Source: Planococcus sp. (in: firmicutes)
GTDB lineage: Bacteria; Bacillota; Bacilli; Bacillales_A; Planococcaceae
DNA: 6,342 nucleotides
Reading direction: 5' to 3'
NCBI GenBank assembly: GCA_030147225.1
Contig: JASLAI010000021.1
Location: 1 to 6,342 of the forward strand
Position 1 is the first letter of the stretch; each line of letters starts with the position of its first letter. Below are positions 1 through 5,329 of the stretch, in pieces. The translations under genes and the position numbers were made by a program. Below the pieces are notes generated by a model that was given only the letters and a program-made list of their open reading frames with translations, made no database searches and was not told the DNA's origin.

Positions 1-120
1 GGCTGAAGCATCAGGAGAAGAAGAAATTTCCTCGAAAACGAAAATGGCCAATAAAAGAGCGATAAAAGAAAAAGAGACAAGCCATTTTATGTGAATCCAT
101 CGTTTGATTTTAGCTTCCAC
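1..120 (-). CDS. N-terminus of an unidentified membrane protein (partial)
   Basis: This leftward reading frame is open from a GTG at 120 to the window edge, giving 40 residues. It opens with a short basic segment (EAKIKRWIHIKW, residues 2-13), followed by one hydrophobic stretch at about 14-29 (LVSFSFIALLLAIFVF) and then an acidic, Ser-rich EEISSSPDASA. This looks like a signal anchor or first membrane helix with a positive-inside N-terminus. The GTG is preferred because AAAGGATGG precedes it at normal spacing; the in-frame ATG at 129 lies immediately after AAAGG and is too close to be served by it. The rest of the protein is outside the window and no family motif is visible, so no function is assigned. 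It is divergent from the gene at 387. Confidence 0.6.
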   Translation of the reverse strand, partial: MEAKIKRWIHIKWLVSFSFIALLLAIFVFEEISSSPDASA

Positions 121-232
121 AGTATCCATCCTTTAAAATGAATTTTCCCAGCATTATCTAAATTGTAATAAGAATCCTTCTTTTCTGCGTGATATCTCTA
201 TCCAATTTAAGGCAACTAATTCGGTTTTTCTA

Positions 233-238
233 TATAAT
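233..238 (+). promoter_or_regulatory. Possible -10 box in the 130-386 divergent region
   Basis: A perfect TATAAT lies in the AT-rich gap between the two divergent membrane-protein genes. No convincing -35 sits at 16-18 bp (the best upstream match, TTTAAG at 206-211, is 21 bp away). If used, it would give the gene at 387 a leader of about 140 nt. A second -10-like TATAAA is at 329-334, also without a good -35. Only the position is noted here; promoter use is not established. Confidence 0.25.
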
Positions 239-308
239 AGCTATGCTAACATGAAAAGAGATAGTGACCAACGGATTAAGTTAAAGAAAATGAAATATAT
301 TTGTAACC

Positions 309-368
309 AGCTTTAAGCTAAAATGCAATATAAAGTGGGTAAATCAAAAGGTAGAGCTTTTTTAAGCT
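309..368. repeat. Two AGCTT/AAGCT palindromes upstream of the 387 gene
   Basis: AGCTT-T-AAGCT is at 309-319 and AGCTT-TTTT-AAGCT at 355-368. They have the same arms with different spacers, 46 bp apart start to start, and the second ends 18 bp before the start codon. They could be a pair of operator half-palindromes or a leader hairpin, or coincidence in AT-rich DNA. No known regulator was matched. Confidence 0.3.
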
Positions 369-386
369 TTCGAATGGAGTGAGCGA

Positions 387-1136
387 ATGTTCGGATTAGC
401 CGATTTGATCGCATTAATAATTTCTGCGTTTATTATTTTACCGGTAGTTGTTTTTTTAAGAGAGTCAGGTTATTTGTTAATGAGTTTAATACTTGGCGTA
501 AAAAATCCTCGGATGACCATTGGCTCAGGGCCTAGAATTTTTAAGATAGGCATGTTTGATGTACGTAAATATTATCATTTATATAGTTGGTTCTCATACG
601 ACTCATTGAAAAGGGAAGGGAAAATTGCGTATATCTCGCTTTATGCGGGGCCGATTTTAGTGAATACGGTAGTTGCACTTACCATAAATGCGCTACTGGC
701 AAACGATATGTTAGAGGACTATGCAACTTTTTGGGAACGTTTTGTTTTTTATGCGTTTTATTATGTAGTGTTTGATATTGTGCCGATGAAAACAGCCAAT
801 GGAATGCCGAATAATGGTTTGATCATCTATGAAATGCTCCGTTACGGCAGAAGAACCGATTTTAATGAAGAACCTTTCTTGCCTTCCACTACAGAAGTCG
901 AAGAACAATATAATGAGGACATGGAGAAAATAGAGGAAGTCAAAGAGCACCAAAAAGATCAAATTGAAAAAGAGCAGAAAAAAACGGATATGTCCAAATC
1001 TGAAGAGAAAGAGATAAAAGAAGAGATTGAGGAAGACAAGCAGGACCAGAAAGAAAATTTAAAAGAGATCAAAAATCATAAACAAAAGAAAATGGAAGAC
1101 CATGAAGACAATCTGCCGAATGACGATAAGCATTAG
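387..1136 (+). CDS. Site-2-protease-like (M50-type) membrane protein with degenerate catalytic motifs and a charged tail
   Basis: The 249-residue protein has a membrane helix at about 5-24 running into RESGY (25-29), at the place where M50 intramembrane proteases carry HExxH. After it come an LGVKNP segment and GSGP (46-49), which resemble the M50 G-x-GP turn. A second hydrophobic region contains YAGPILVN (86-93), matching the conserved AGPxxN of the family, and a third (about 116-134) leads to VPMKTANGMPNNG (132-144), where the family usually has N-P-x-DG. Both zinc histidines are therefore replaced (R25, Y29), the glutamate E26 is kept, and the aspartate of the DG motif is Asn. From about 160 the protein is hydrophilic and Glu/Lys-rich, with likely coiled coil at 168-240. 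GGAG at 376-379 sets the ATG start. Assignment to the M50 fold is inferred from motif order. The protein is probably not a zinc protease; its true role is unknown. Confidence 0.65.
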   Translation: MFGLADLIALIISAFIILPVVVFLRESGYLLMSLILGVKNPRMTIGSGPRIFKIGMFDVRKYYHLYSWFSYDSLKREGKIAYISLYAGPILVNTVVALTINALLANDMLEDYATFWERFVFYAFYYVVFDIVPMKTANGMPNNGLIIYEMLRYGRRTDFNEEPFLPSTTEVEEQYNEDMEKIEEVKEHQKDQIEKEQKKTDMSKSEEKEIKEEIEEDKQDQKENLKEIKNHKQKKMEDHEDNLPNDDKH

Positions 1137-1145
1137 TGCGGGAAG

Positions 1146-1175
1146 TTCAGTTAAATTTTTTCAGCTTGAGATAAT
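1146..1175 (+). promoter_or_regulatory. Weak candidate promoter for mhqO
   Basis: TTCAGT (1146-1151) and GATAAT (1170-1175) are separated by 18 bp. The -10 box matches 5 of 6 consensus positions and the -35 only 3 of 6. It lies in the 92-bp gap between the stop of the upstream gene and mhqO. No hairpin terminator is visible in that gap, so read-through from upstream is also possible. Confidence 0.3.
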
Positions 1176-1228
1176 GGAGTGGTAAGGTGAGTAAGTAAAT
1201 TGAAAGATAGTTAAGGGAGTGTTGCGAA

Positions 1229-2167
1229 ATGGTGCAAAAATCAATGGGAATTCATCACATTACGGCAATTGTCGGAGATCCTCAGGAAAATGTGGATTTT
1301 TATGCTGGCGTATTAGGATTACGGCTAGTCAAGAAAACAGTGAACTTTGATGATCCGGGAACCTATCATTTGTATTTTGGTGATAACACAGCAAAACCAG
1401 GAACTATCATTACTTTCTTTCCTTGGGGAAATGCCTATAAAGGAAAAATCGGAGACGGCCAAGTCGGTGTCACCACTTATGCTGTTCCTGCAGGAGCATT
1501 AGCGTTTTGGGAAAAAAGACTGGAAAAATTCAAGGTGCCATTTTCAAAAACAACACGCTTTGAAGAGGACTACCTAACATTTGACGATCCGCATGGCTTG
1601 CATTTGGAGCTTGTTGAAAGACACCAAGGCGAACCGAACACGTGGTCAATCGGTGAAGTGACAGAAGATGTCGCCATTAAAGGTTTTGGCGGAGCTACCC
1701 TGTACACAGCCAATGCAGAAAAAACGGCTGAATTATTAGAAACGGTCATGGGCTTTGAAAAAATTGGTGAAGAAGACGGACTTCTGCGCCTGCGTGCGGC
1801 AAGCGACCTTGGCAACATTATTGATGTGAAACTGTTTCAAGTCGGAACAGGGCGGATGGGGGTCGGTACTGTTCACCATATCGCTTGGCGAGCGCTTGAC
1901 GATGCGGATCAACTAGATTGGAAGCAACAGGTGGAAACCTATGGACTCGGGGTCACCCCTGTTCAGGATCGAAATTACTTTAACGCCATCTATTTCCGTG
2001 AATATGGAGACATCCTATTTGAAATCGCCACCGATCCACCAGGATTCGCGATTGACGAATCACCGGAAACTTTAGGAGAAGCATTGATGCTGCCAGCACA
2101 ATACGAAAGACACAGAAAAGATCTTCAACGCGACCTGCCGCCAATAAAAGTGAAAAATTTAGATTGA
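1229..2167 (+). CDS. mhqO: Ring-cleaving dioxygenase MhqO (VOC superfamily)
   Basis: The 312-residue protein is close in length and motifs to the B. subtilis MhqO/MhqE/MhqA proteins, cytoplasmic extradiol-type dioxygenases that detoxify hydroquinone, catechol and quinone-like electrophiles. It contains two vicinal-oxygen-chelate halves, about 7-130 and 152-270. The first opens with GIHHITAIVGDPQENVDFY and has FDDPHGLHLELVER (118-131). The second carries TVHHIAW (214-220), DRNYFNAIYFREYGDILFEIATDPPGF (247-273) and a PPIKVKNLD end. The likely metal ligands are one His of H9/H10, one of H216/H217, and E265, the usual 2-His-1-Glu set of the superfamily. AAGGGAG at 1213-1219 supports the ATG. In B. 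subtilis the family is repressed by MhqR, but no full MhqR-type palindrome is visible here. No terminator follows directly; the repeat array begins five bases after the stop codon. Confidence 0.93.
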   Translation: MVQKSMGIHHITAIVGDPQENVDFYAGVLGLRLVKKTVNFDDPGTYHLYFGDNTAKPGTIITFFPWGNAYKGKIGDGQVGVTTYAVPAGALAFWEKRLEKFKVPFSKTTRFEEDYLTFDDPHGLHLELVERHQGEPNTWSIGEVTEDVAIKGFGGATLYTANAEKTAELLETVMGFEKIGEEDGLLRLRAASDLGNIIDVKLFQVGTGRMGVGTVHHIAWRALDDADQLDWKQQVETYGLGVTPVQDRNYFNAIYFREYGDILFEIATDPPGFAIDESPETLGEALMLPAQYERHRKDLQRDLPPIKVKNLD

Positions 2168-2171
2168 TTGT

Positions 2172-2292
2172 AGAAAAGCGGAAGCGTCCGTGTAGCTCTG
2201 CCGGGCATAAGACAGACCGGCGAAGCGGCGCTCTTTGCCGCACAGCTGGGTTGGCTTATGACCCAAAGAGCTGGGCGCTGAAGTCTGGACAA
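2172..2292 (+). repeat. Structured interspersed repeat, copy A
   Basis: The unit starts AGAAAAGCGGAAGC and ends GCTGAAGTCTGGACAA (121 bp). It folds on itself: AGCGTCC (2183-2189) pairs with GGGCGCT (2273-2279), AGCTCT (2194-2199) with AGAGCT (2267-2272), GGGCATAAG (2203-2211) with CTTATG-a-CCC (2255-2264), and inside GCGGC (2225-2229) with GCCGC (2237-2241). It resembles the GC-richer repeats starting AAAAGCGGAAGCG that occur in many Bacillales genomes; that identification is from memory. The + strand is assigned from the mhqO transcription direction. Confidence 0.75.
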
Positions 2293-2415
2293 AGAAAAGC
2301 GGAAGCAGCCGTGTAGCTCCGACAAGCGCTGGAAGCCTGATCGGAAATGGCGGTTTGTGCCATTATCGATCAGGCTGAAGCGACTCGAGGGGCTGGCTGC
2401 TGAAGCTGGACAATA
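2293..2415 (+). repeat. Structured interspersed repeat, copy B
   Basis: This 123-bp copy lies head-to-tail with copy A. It has the same start (AGAAAAGCGGAAGC), the same CCGTGTAGCTC block and the same GCTGAAGCTGGACAA end, but an unrelated centre. Stems: AGCAGCC (2304-2310) with GGCTGCT (2395-2401), AGCTCC (2315-2320) with GGGGCT (2389-2394), AGCCTGATCG (2334-2343) with CGATCAGGCT (2367-2376), and AATGGC (2346-2351) with GCCATT (2359-2364). The two lower stems differ from copy A by compensating changes. Confidence 0.78.
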
Positions 2416-2460
2416 AGAAAAGCGGAAACGCCCGTGTAGCTCTGGTGAATAGCGGGAAAA
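2416..2460 (+). repeat. Truncated structured repeat, copy C
   Basis: Only the left arm is present: AGAAAAGCGGAA, then CCCGTGTAGCTCT (2431-2443), after which similarity to copies A and B ends. The right arm and the GCTGAAGCTGGACAA end are missing, so it cannot form the full hairpin. The right limit is approximate. From here to 2486 there is only unassigned spacer before the terminator. Confidence 0.6.
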
Positions 2461-2486
2461 AACCTGCAGGAAGTTAATGAATACAC

Positions 2487-2526
2487 AAAAGCATCTCCGA
2501 TTTTTGTCGGAGATGCTTTTTCTTTT
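2487..2526. terminator. Bidirectional terminator between mhqO/repeats and putB
   Basis: GCATCTCCGA (2491-2500) and TCGGAGATGC (2507-2516) form a perfect 10-bp stem around TTTTTG, extended by AAAA/TTTT at the base. Rightward it is followed by TTTTTCTTTTTT, a strong U-tract, so it ends the mhqO-repeat transcript. Leftward it begins 10 bases after the putB stop codon and is followed by TTTTGTGTATT, so it also serves putB. Confidence 0.92.
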
Positions 2527-3435
2527 TTATTTAGAAACCATGCTTCTGAAGGCCAACGCAATGTTTTGAGGTCTTTCAGCCAGTCTTCTCATATAATAAG
2601 CATACCAATCTTGTCCAAAGGGCACATAAGTAGTGAAAGCGTAACCTTCTTTTGCAAGATCTTTCTGCATTTCTGAACGGAAACCGTACAGCATCTGAAA
2701 TTCAAACTTGTCCAACGGGATCTTTTTTTCTTTAACAAAAGTTTTGACCTGCTCAATAATGTGATGGTCATGGGTTGCGATGGACGTGTATCCAGGTGCT
2801 TGAAGGTGAATCTTGATTAATTTCAAGAAATTATCATCGATTTCTTTCTTTTCTTGAAGGGAAACTTCTGCACTTTCTTTATATGCGCCTTTTACAAGAC
2901 GAAGGCGAACATTTTCCAAGTTCTCCACATCTTTTTCGGAACGGTACAAATAGGCTTGGATAACTGTGCCGACATTTTCGTATTCCTCGAGCAGCACATT
3001 AAGGATATCGAGTGTTTGCTGCAGGTGATCATAGTCTTCCATATCCAAATTTATGAAAATATCATAGTTGGCAGCAGCTGCCACAATTTCCTGGATGTTC
3101 TTCAGACAAAAAGCAGGGTCGACATCTAAGCCGATTTGCGTCAACTTAACCGACATATGCGCATTCACACCGTGAACCTGAATGGCTTCCAGTGTTTTCA
3201 ATATCGCCTCTTTAGCTTGTGTCGCTTCTTCTTTAGTGCGAACAAATTCGCCAAGATTATCGATTGTTGCACTGATGCCATTTGCATTCAGTTCTTTTAC
3301 TGACTGCATCATGCTTTGAATATCAGTTCCAGCCACCATTTTGCCAGCGCCTAATTTTAATCCCCATTTTTTAGCAGCACTGTTCAATGGCTGATTTTTG
3401 GACAACGTAATGAAAAAACTTCTTGTGACACCCAC
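2527..3435 (-). CDS. putB: Proline dehydrogenase (FAD-dependent, monofunctional)
   Basis: The 302-residue protein oxidises L-proline to pyrroline-5-carboxylate using FAD, the first step of proline catabolism. The length matches the monofunctional PutB/PRODH enzymes of Bacillus. The barrel motifs occur in order: VKLTQIGLD (96-104), INLDMED (128-134), QAYLYRSEKDV (160-170), RLRLVKGAY (177-185, flavin region), IATHDHHII (219-227), FQMLYGFRSE (246-255), and YVPFGQDWY (270-278) followed by YYMRRLAERP (280-289). The last contains the YxxRRxxE substrate signature (Y280, R283, R284, E287). By position K97 and D131 correspond to conserved active-site residues of the family. The start is GTG, with AGGAGG eight bases upstream. 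No P5C dehydrogenase or proline permease gene is adjacent; the gene looks monocistronic, ending at the shared terminator. Confidence 0.95.
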   Translation of the reverse strand: MGVTRSFFITLSKNQPLNSAAKKWGLKLGAGKMVAGTDIQSMMQSVKELNANGISATIDNLGEFVRTKEEATQAKEAILKTLEAIQVHGVNAHMSVKLTQIGLDVDPAFCLKNIQEIVAAAANYDIFINLDMEDYDHLQQTLDILNVLLEEYENVGTVIQAYLYRSEKDVENLENVRLRLVKGAYKESAEVSLQEKKEIDDNFLKLIKIHLQAPGYTSIATHDHHIIEQVKTFVKEKKIPLDKFEFQMLYGFRSEMQKDLAKEGYAFTTYVPFGQDWYAYYMRRLAERPQNIALAFRSMVSK

Positions 3436-3443
3436 TATTAATT

Positions 3444-3449
3444 CCTCCT
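3444..3449 (-). promoter_or_regulatory. putB ribosome binding site, fixing the GTG start
   Basis: A perfect AGGAGG on the minus strand lies 8 nt before GTG 3435 and decides this start; there is no ATG at comparable spacing. The GGAGGAA core is also complementary to TTCCTCC in the upstream leader hairpin. Confidence 0.85.
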
Positions 3450-3504
3450 ATGCTATTAAACACTTTATCGACAAGCTCATTGTAAAAATAGAAAATGCTT
3501 TATT

Positions 3505-3553
3505 CAATGAAATACAGTTTAATTTCCGGAGGAAGTTGCTGTACATTTCATTG
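3505..3553 (-). promoter_or_regulatory. Long imperfect hairpin in the putB leader
   Basis: In + coordinates, CAATGAAAT (3505-3513) pairs with ATTTCATTG (3545-3553), ACAG (3514-3517) with CTGT (3539-3542), and AATTTCC (3521-3527) with GGAAGTT (3531-3537, one imperfect pair). The closing loop is three bases. This gives about 20 paired positions with small bulges. It lies 69 nt upstream of the putB start, and no U-tract follows on either strand, so it is not an intrinsic terminator. It may be an operator or a leader RNA structure; which one cannot be told from sequence. Confidence 0.5.
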
Positions 3554-3650
3554 TTACCTCAGAGCATATCACAGATTAACTGAAAACAAAAAATCTTAAG
3601 AAGCGTATGAAATCTTGATATGTTCTTCTGTCATTCGAACTAGCCTTCAA

Positions 3651-3679
3651 TTGGAAATCCATAAGCTAAAAAATATAAA
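3651..3679 (+). promoter_or_regulatory. Sigma-A-type promoter for the permease-like gene
   Basis: TTGGAA (3651-3656) and TATAAA (3674-3679) are spaced by exactly 17 bp, matching 4 of 6 and 5 of 6 consensus positions. It gives a leader of roughly 50 nt before the start codon at 3735. The flanking DNA is very A-rich. Confidence 0.6.
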
Positions 3680-3721
3680 AACATAAAAAAGTGTAGAATA
3701 GAAACAGATAATGAAGATGTC

Positions 3722-3727
3722 AGGAGG
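3722..3727 (+). promoter_or_regulatory. Ribosome binding site deciding the start at 3735
   Basis: A perfect AGGAGG lies 7 nt before ATG 3735. An in-frame ATG at 3711 lies upstream of this site and has no Shine-Dalgarno of its own, so the shorter 469-residue product is chosen. Confidence 0.85.
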
Positions 3728-3734
3728 TACTGAA

Positions 3735-5144
3735 ATGAACCGGAAAGCCGGTATAGGATTTATTTTTTCAGTTTCTGCATATGCCTTGGTGCATTTTATT
3801 ACTTACTTTTATGAGAACCGCGTATTAACCGATACGCTTGCTGTTTTAGGTGCTTTGGTTTTGCTGTCGGCTCTGCTTTTATTGCCTTTTAAGAAAATTC
3901 AATTGCAATTATTCCTGGTTGCTGCGGCATTAATGGTATTGTTTTTTACAAGCAATTCACCTGGTGCTGCTGTCATTCAAGGCTTGCAGCAAATGAGGAA
4001 TCTGATCGGTTTGTTATTGATTGTGCCAATGATCAGCTGGGTTTTAAAAGAAGAGCCTTACATTGAGGAAATAATGAGTTTCGCTCATAATTTCCTCAAT
4101 AAAAGCCAGAAGTTCTACTTTGGTTTGATGGCGATGACCCAAGTGATTTCTCACTTTCTTTTATTTGGCGTTGTGCCGATGATGTATCGCTTTATCGATA
4201 CATTTTTAAAGGAGCATAAAGACGAGGCATGGGAGAACTTTAAAGGCACAGCCATTCTTCGGGGCTTTGGACTTTCCACCTTATGGGTCATCAGCATCCC
4301 AAGCTTCATTTTTGCGGTAGAAGCACTGGAAGCCACTCTTTGGAAGTCGATGATGCTTGGATTTTTCTTCGCTTTTGCTGGAACGATCTTATCGGTCATT
4401 TTCTCTTATTATCAGGAAAAGAAATACGGAGTGGATTTTTCTTTTGTTTTAAAGCAGGAAATTGAAAAGGCGATGAAGAATTCGCGGAATCAAGGAAAGT
4501 GGAACAAGGATGTTGCAGAATTCGTCTTTCTGTTCGTTTCATTGTTTGGGACAATTTTTCTTGTTCATGAAATAACCGGTTTGGAATTTTTACTGACCAT
4601 TCCACTGGTCATACTTATATGGACTTTTCTATATTTTATAATCAAGAAAAGATCTTCCAGTCTCTTTGCTGAAACCCGTTACTATTTTTCGGCAGGGATT
4701 GCTAAACAGGCGCAGCAATTCAGTATTTTAATTGCAGCGGGTCTGTTGATCTATGCGTTAAATCAATCAGACATAGGGGACTACGTAATAGATGGCATGA
4801 ACTTTTTGACCGGAATCGTTCCGCTATTGAATGTGTTGTTCCTGGTTCCATTCATTGTCATTTTGTTAGGCTTTATCGGATTAGGTCCTCTGCCAGTTAT
4901 CGTATTGGTGACGGGTGTTTTAGAGGCCATTCCTTTTCCATACCCGCCGGAATTAGTTGTTCTAGCGGTGACTTCAGGAAGTGTCATCTCCATTATCCTG
5001 TCTCCATTCGTCATGCCGGTAATTATTTTAAGCAGTGTTAATGGATTAAGCGGAATCCGGAATGGTCTCCAATTCAATTTGAAATTCGCTGTCGCTTTTT
5101 ATCTCATGGTGCAGTTATTTATTCAAACAGCCATTCATTGGTGA
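3735..5144 (+). CDS. Multi-pass membrane protein, permease-like, unassigned family
   Basis: The product is 469 residues and very hydrophobic, with about 12 membrane segments (near 6-25, 36-51, 58-73, 88-104, 127-151, 180-198, 205-224, 262-278, 285-303, 327-341, 362-398, 407-433, 449-467). A charged loop at about 226-260 splits it into two halves. Each half has a glycine/proline-containing hydrophobic stretch: RGFGLSTLWVISIPSF (176-191) in the first, and GFIGLGPLPVIVLVTG (379-394) with SPFVMPVIILSSVNGLSG (423-440) in the second. That layout is reminiscent of ion-transporter-superfamily permeases with broken helices and two pseudo-symmetric halves, but no signature identifies a family or substrate, so no function is given. 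The gene stands alone with its own promoter and converges on aroK. Confidence 0.8.
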   Translation: MNRKAGIGFIFSVSAYALVHFITYFYENRVLTDTLAVLGALVLLSALLLLPFKKIQLQLFLVAAALMVLFFTSNSPGAAVIQGLQQMRNLIGLLLIVPMISWVLKEEPYIEEIMSFAHNFLNKSQKFYFGLMAMTQVISHFLLFGVVPMMYRFIDTFLKEHKDEAWENFKGTAILRGFGLSTLWVISIPSFIFAVEALEATLWKSMMLGFFFAFAGTILSVIFSYYQEKKYGVDFSFVLKQEIEKAMKNSRNQGKWNKDVAEFVFLFVSLFGTIFLVHEITGLEFLLTIPLVILIWTFLYFIIKKRSSSLFAETRYYFSAGIAKQAQQFSILIAAGLLIYALNQSDIGDYVIDGMNFLTGIVPLLNVLFLVPFIVILLGFIGLGPLPVIVLVTGVLEAIPFPYPPELVVLAVTSGSVISIILSPFVMPVIILSSVNGLSGIRNGLQFNLKFAVAFYLMVQLFIQTAIHW

Positions 5145-5157
5145 AGAAATTTTAAAA

Positions 5158-5189
5158 ATAGATGAGTACCTGACAAGGTGCTCATCTAT
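5158..5189. terminator. Hairpin after the permease-like gene; U-tract only on the opposite strand
   Basis: ATAGATGAGTACC (5158-5170) pairs with GGTGCTCATCTAT (5177-5189): 13 continuous pairs in the rightward RNA including one G-U, loop TGACAA, starting 13 bases after the permease stop. Rightward it is followed by AGTATGG, with no U-tract. In the leftward RNA the G-U becomes an A-C mismatch, but the hairpin is followed by TTTTTAAAATTT. It may end the rightward transcript imperfectly, and act as a second stop for leftward transcription from aroK. Confidence 0.6.
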
Positions 5190-5217
5190 AGTATGGTAAG
5201 CCGGTACATCTGAAAAA

Positions 5218-5246
5218 TTGAAAGCGTTCAATTGATGACGTATAAT
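5218..5246 (+). promoter_or_regulatory. Strong orphan promoter with overlapping cre-like operator
   Basis: TTGAAA (5218-5223, 5/6) and TATAAT (5241-5246, 6/6) are spaced by exactly 17 bp. A perfect inverted repeat, AATTGAA-AGCG-TTCAATT (5216-5233), covers the -35 box. The stretch from 5218 matches the CcpA cre consensus WTGNAANCGNWNNCW at all but one fixed position. No rightward gene follows: 84 bp on lies the 3' end of the opposite-strand aroK. It may drive a small or antisense RNA starting near 5253, or be fortuitous. Confidence 0.5.
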
Positions 5247-5294
5247 TAAATTAACTGAATAGTAAAACGAATATAGGCAAGTGGCTCTTCCGGC

Positions 5295-5323
5295 AAAAAA
5301 CCGCCATGCAGAGATGACGGTTT
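5295..5323 (-). terminator. aroK terminator
   Basis: On the minus strand AAACCGTCAT (from 5323 to 5314) pairs with ATGGCGGTTT (5307 to 5298), with one G-U, around a six-base loop. It is followed by a run of six T. It begins 7 bases after the aroK stop codon. In the rightward RNA the G-U becomes an A-C mismatch and there is only a weak U-rich tail, so it works mainly leftward. Confidence 0.85.
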
Positions 5324-5329
5324 CGACTT

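Noticed and set aside
1166..1173. TTGAGATA as an MhqR operator
   Set aside because: Only one half resembles the box; the matching left half is absent.
1570..1818. Leftward open frame opposite mhqO
   Set aside because: Low-complexity Arg/Ser-rich translation with no ribosome binding site, entirely antisense to a confidently identified gene.
1980..2325. Two leftward open frames over the end of mhqO and repeat copy A
   Set aside because: They arise from repeat arms (RFRFS-type translation of the GCGGAAGCG motif) and have no ribosome binding site or family resemblance.
2172..2460. CRISPR array
   Set aside because: Units are ~122 bp, with long internal hairpins and no short identical repeats separated by uniform spacers; no cas genes are present.
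2172..2460. Insertion sequence
   Set aside because: There is no transposase frame, no terminal inverted repeat pair bounding the whole region, and no target-site duplication.
2463..2470. CCTGCAGG palindrome
   Set aside because: An isolated 8-bp palindrome with no second copy or associated structure.
3398..3583. Rightward open frame across the putB start and leader
   Set aside because: It is antisense to putB, lacks a ribosome binding site, and is explained by the leader hairpin and putB N-terminus.
4781..5077. Leftward 98-codon frame opposite the permease-like gene
   Set aside because: Thr/Asn/Pro-rich antisense shadow of a hydrophobic gene, without a ribosome binding site.
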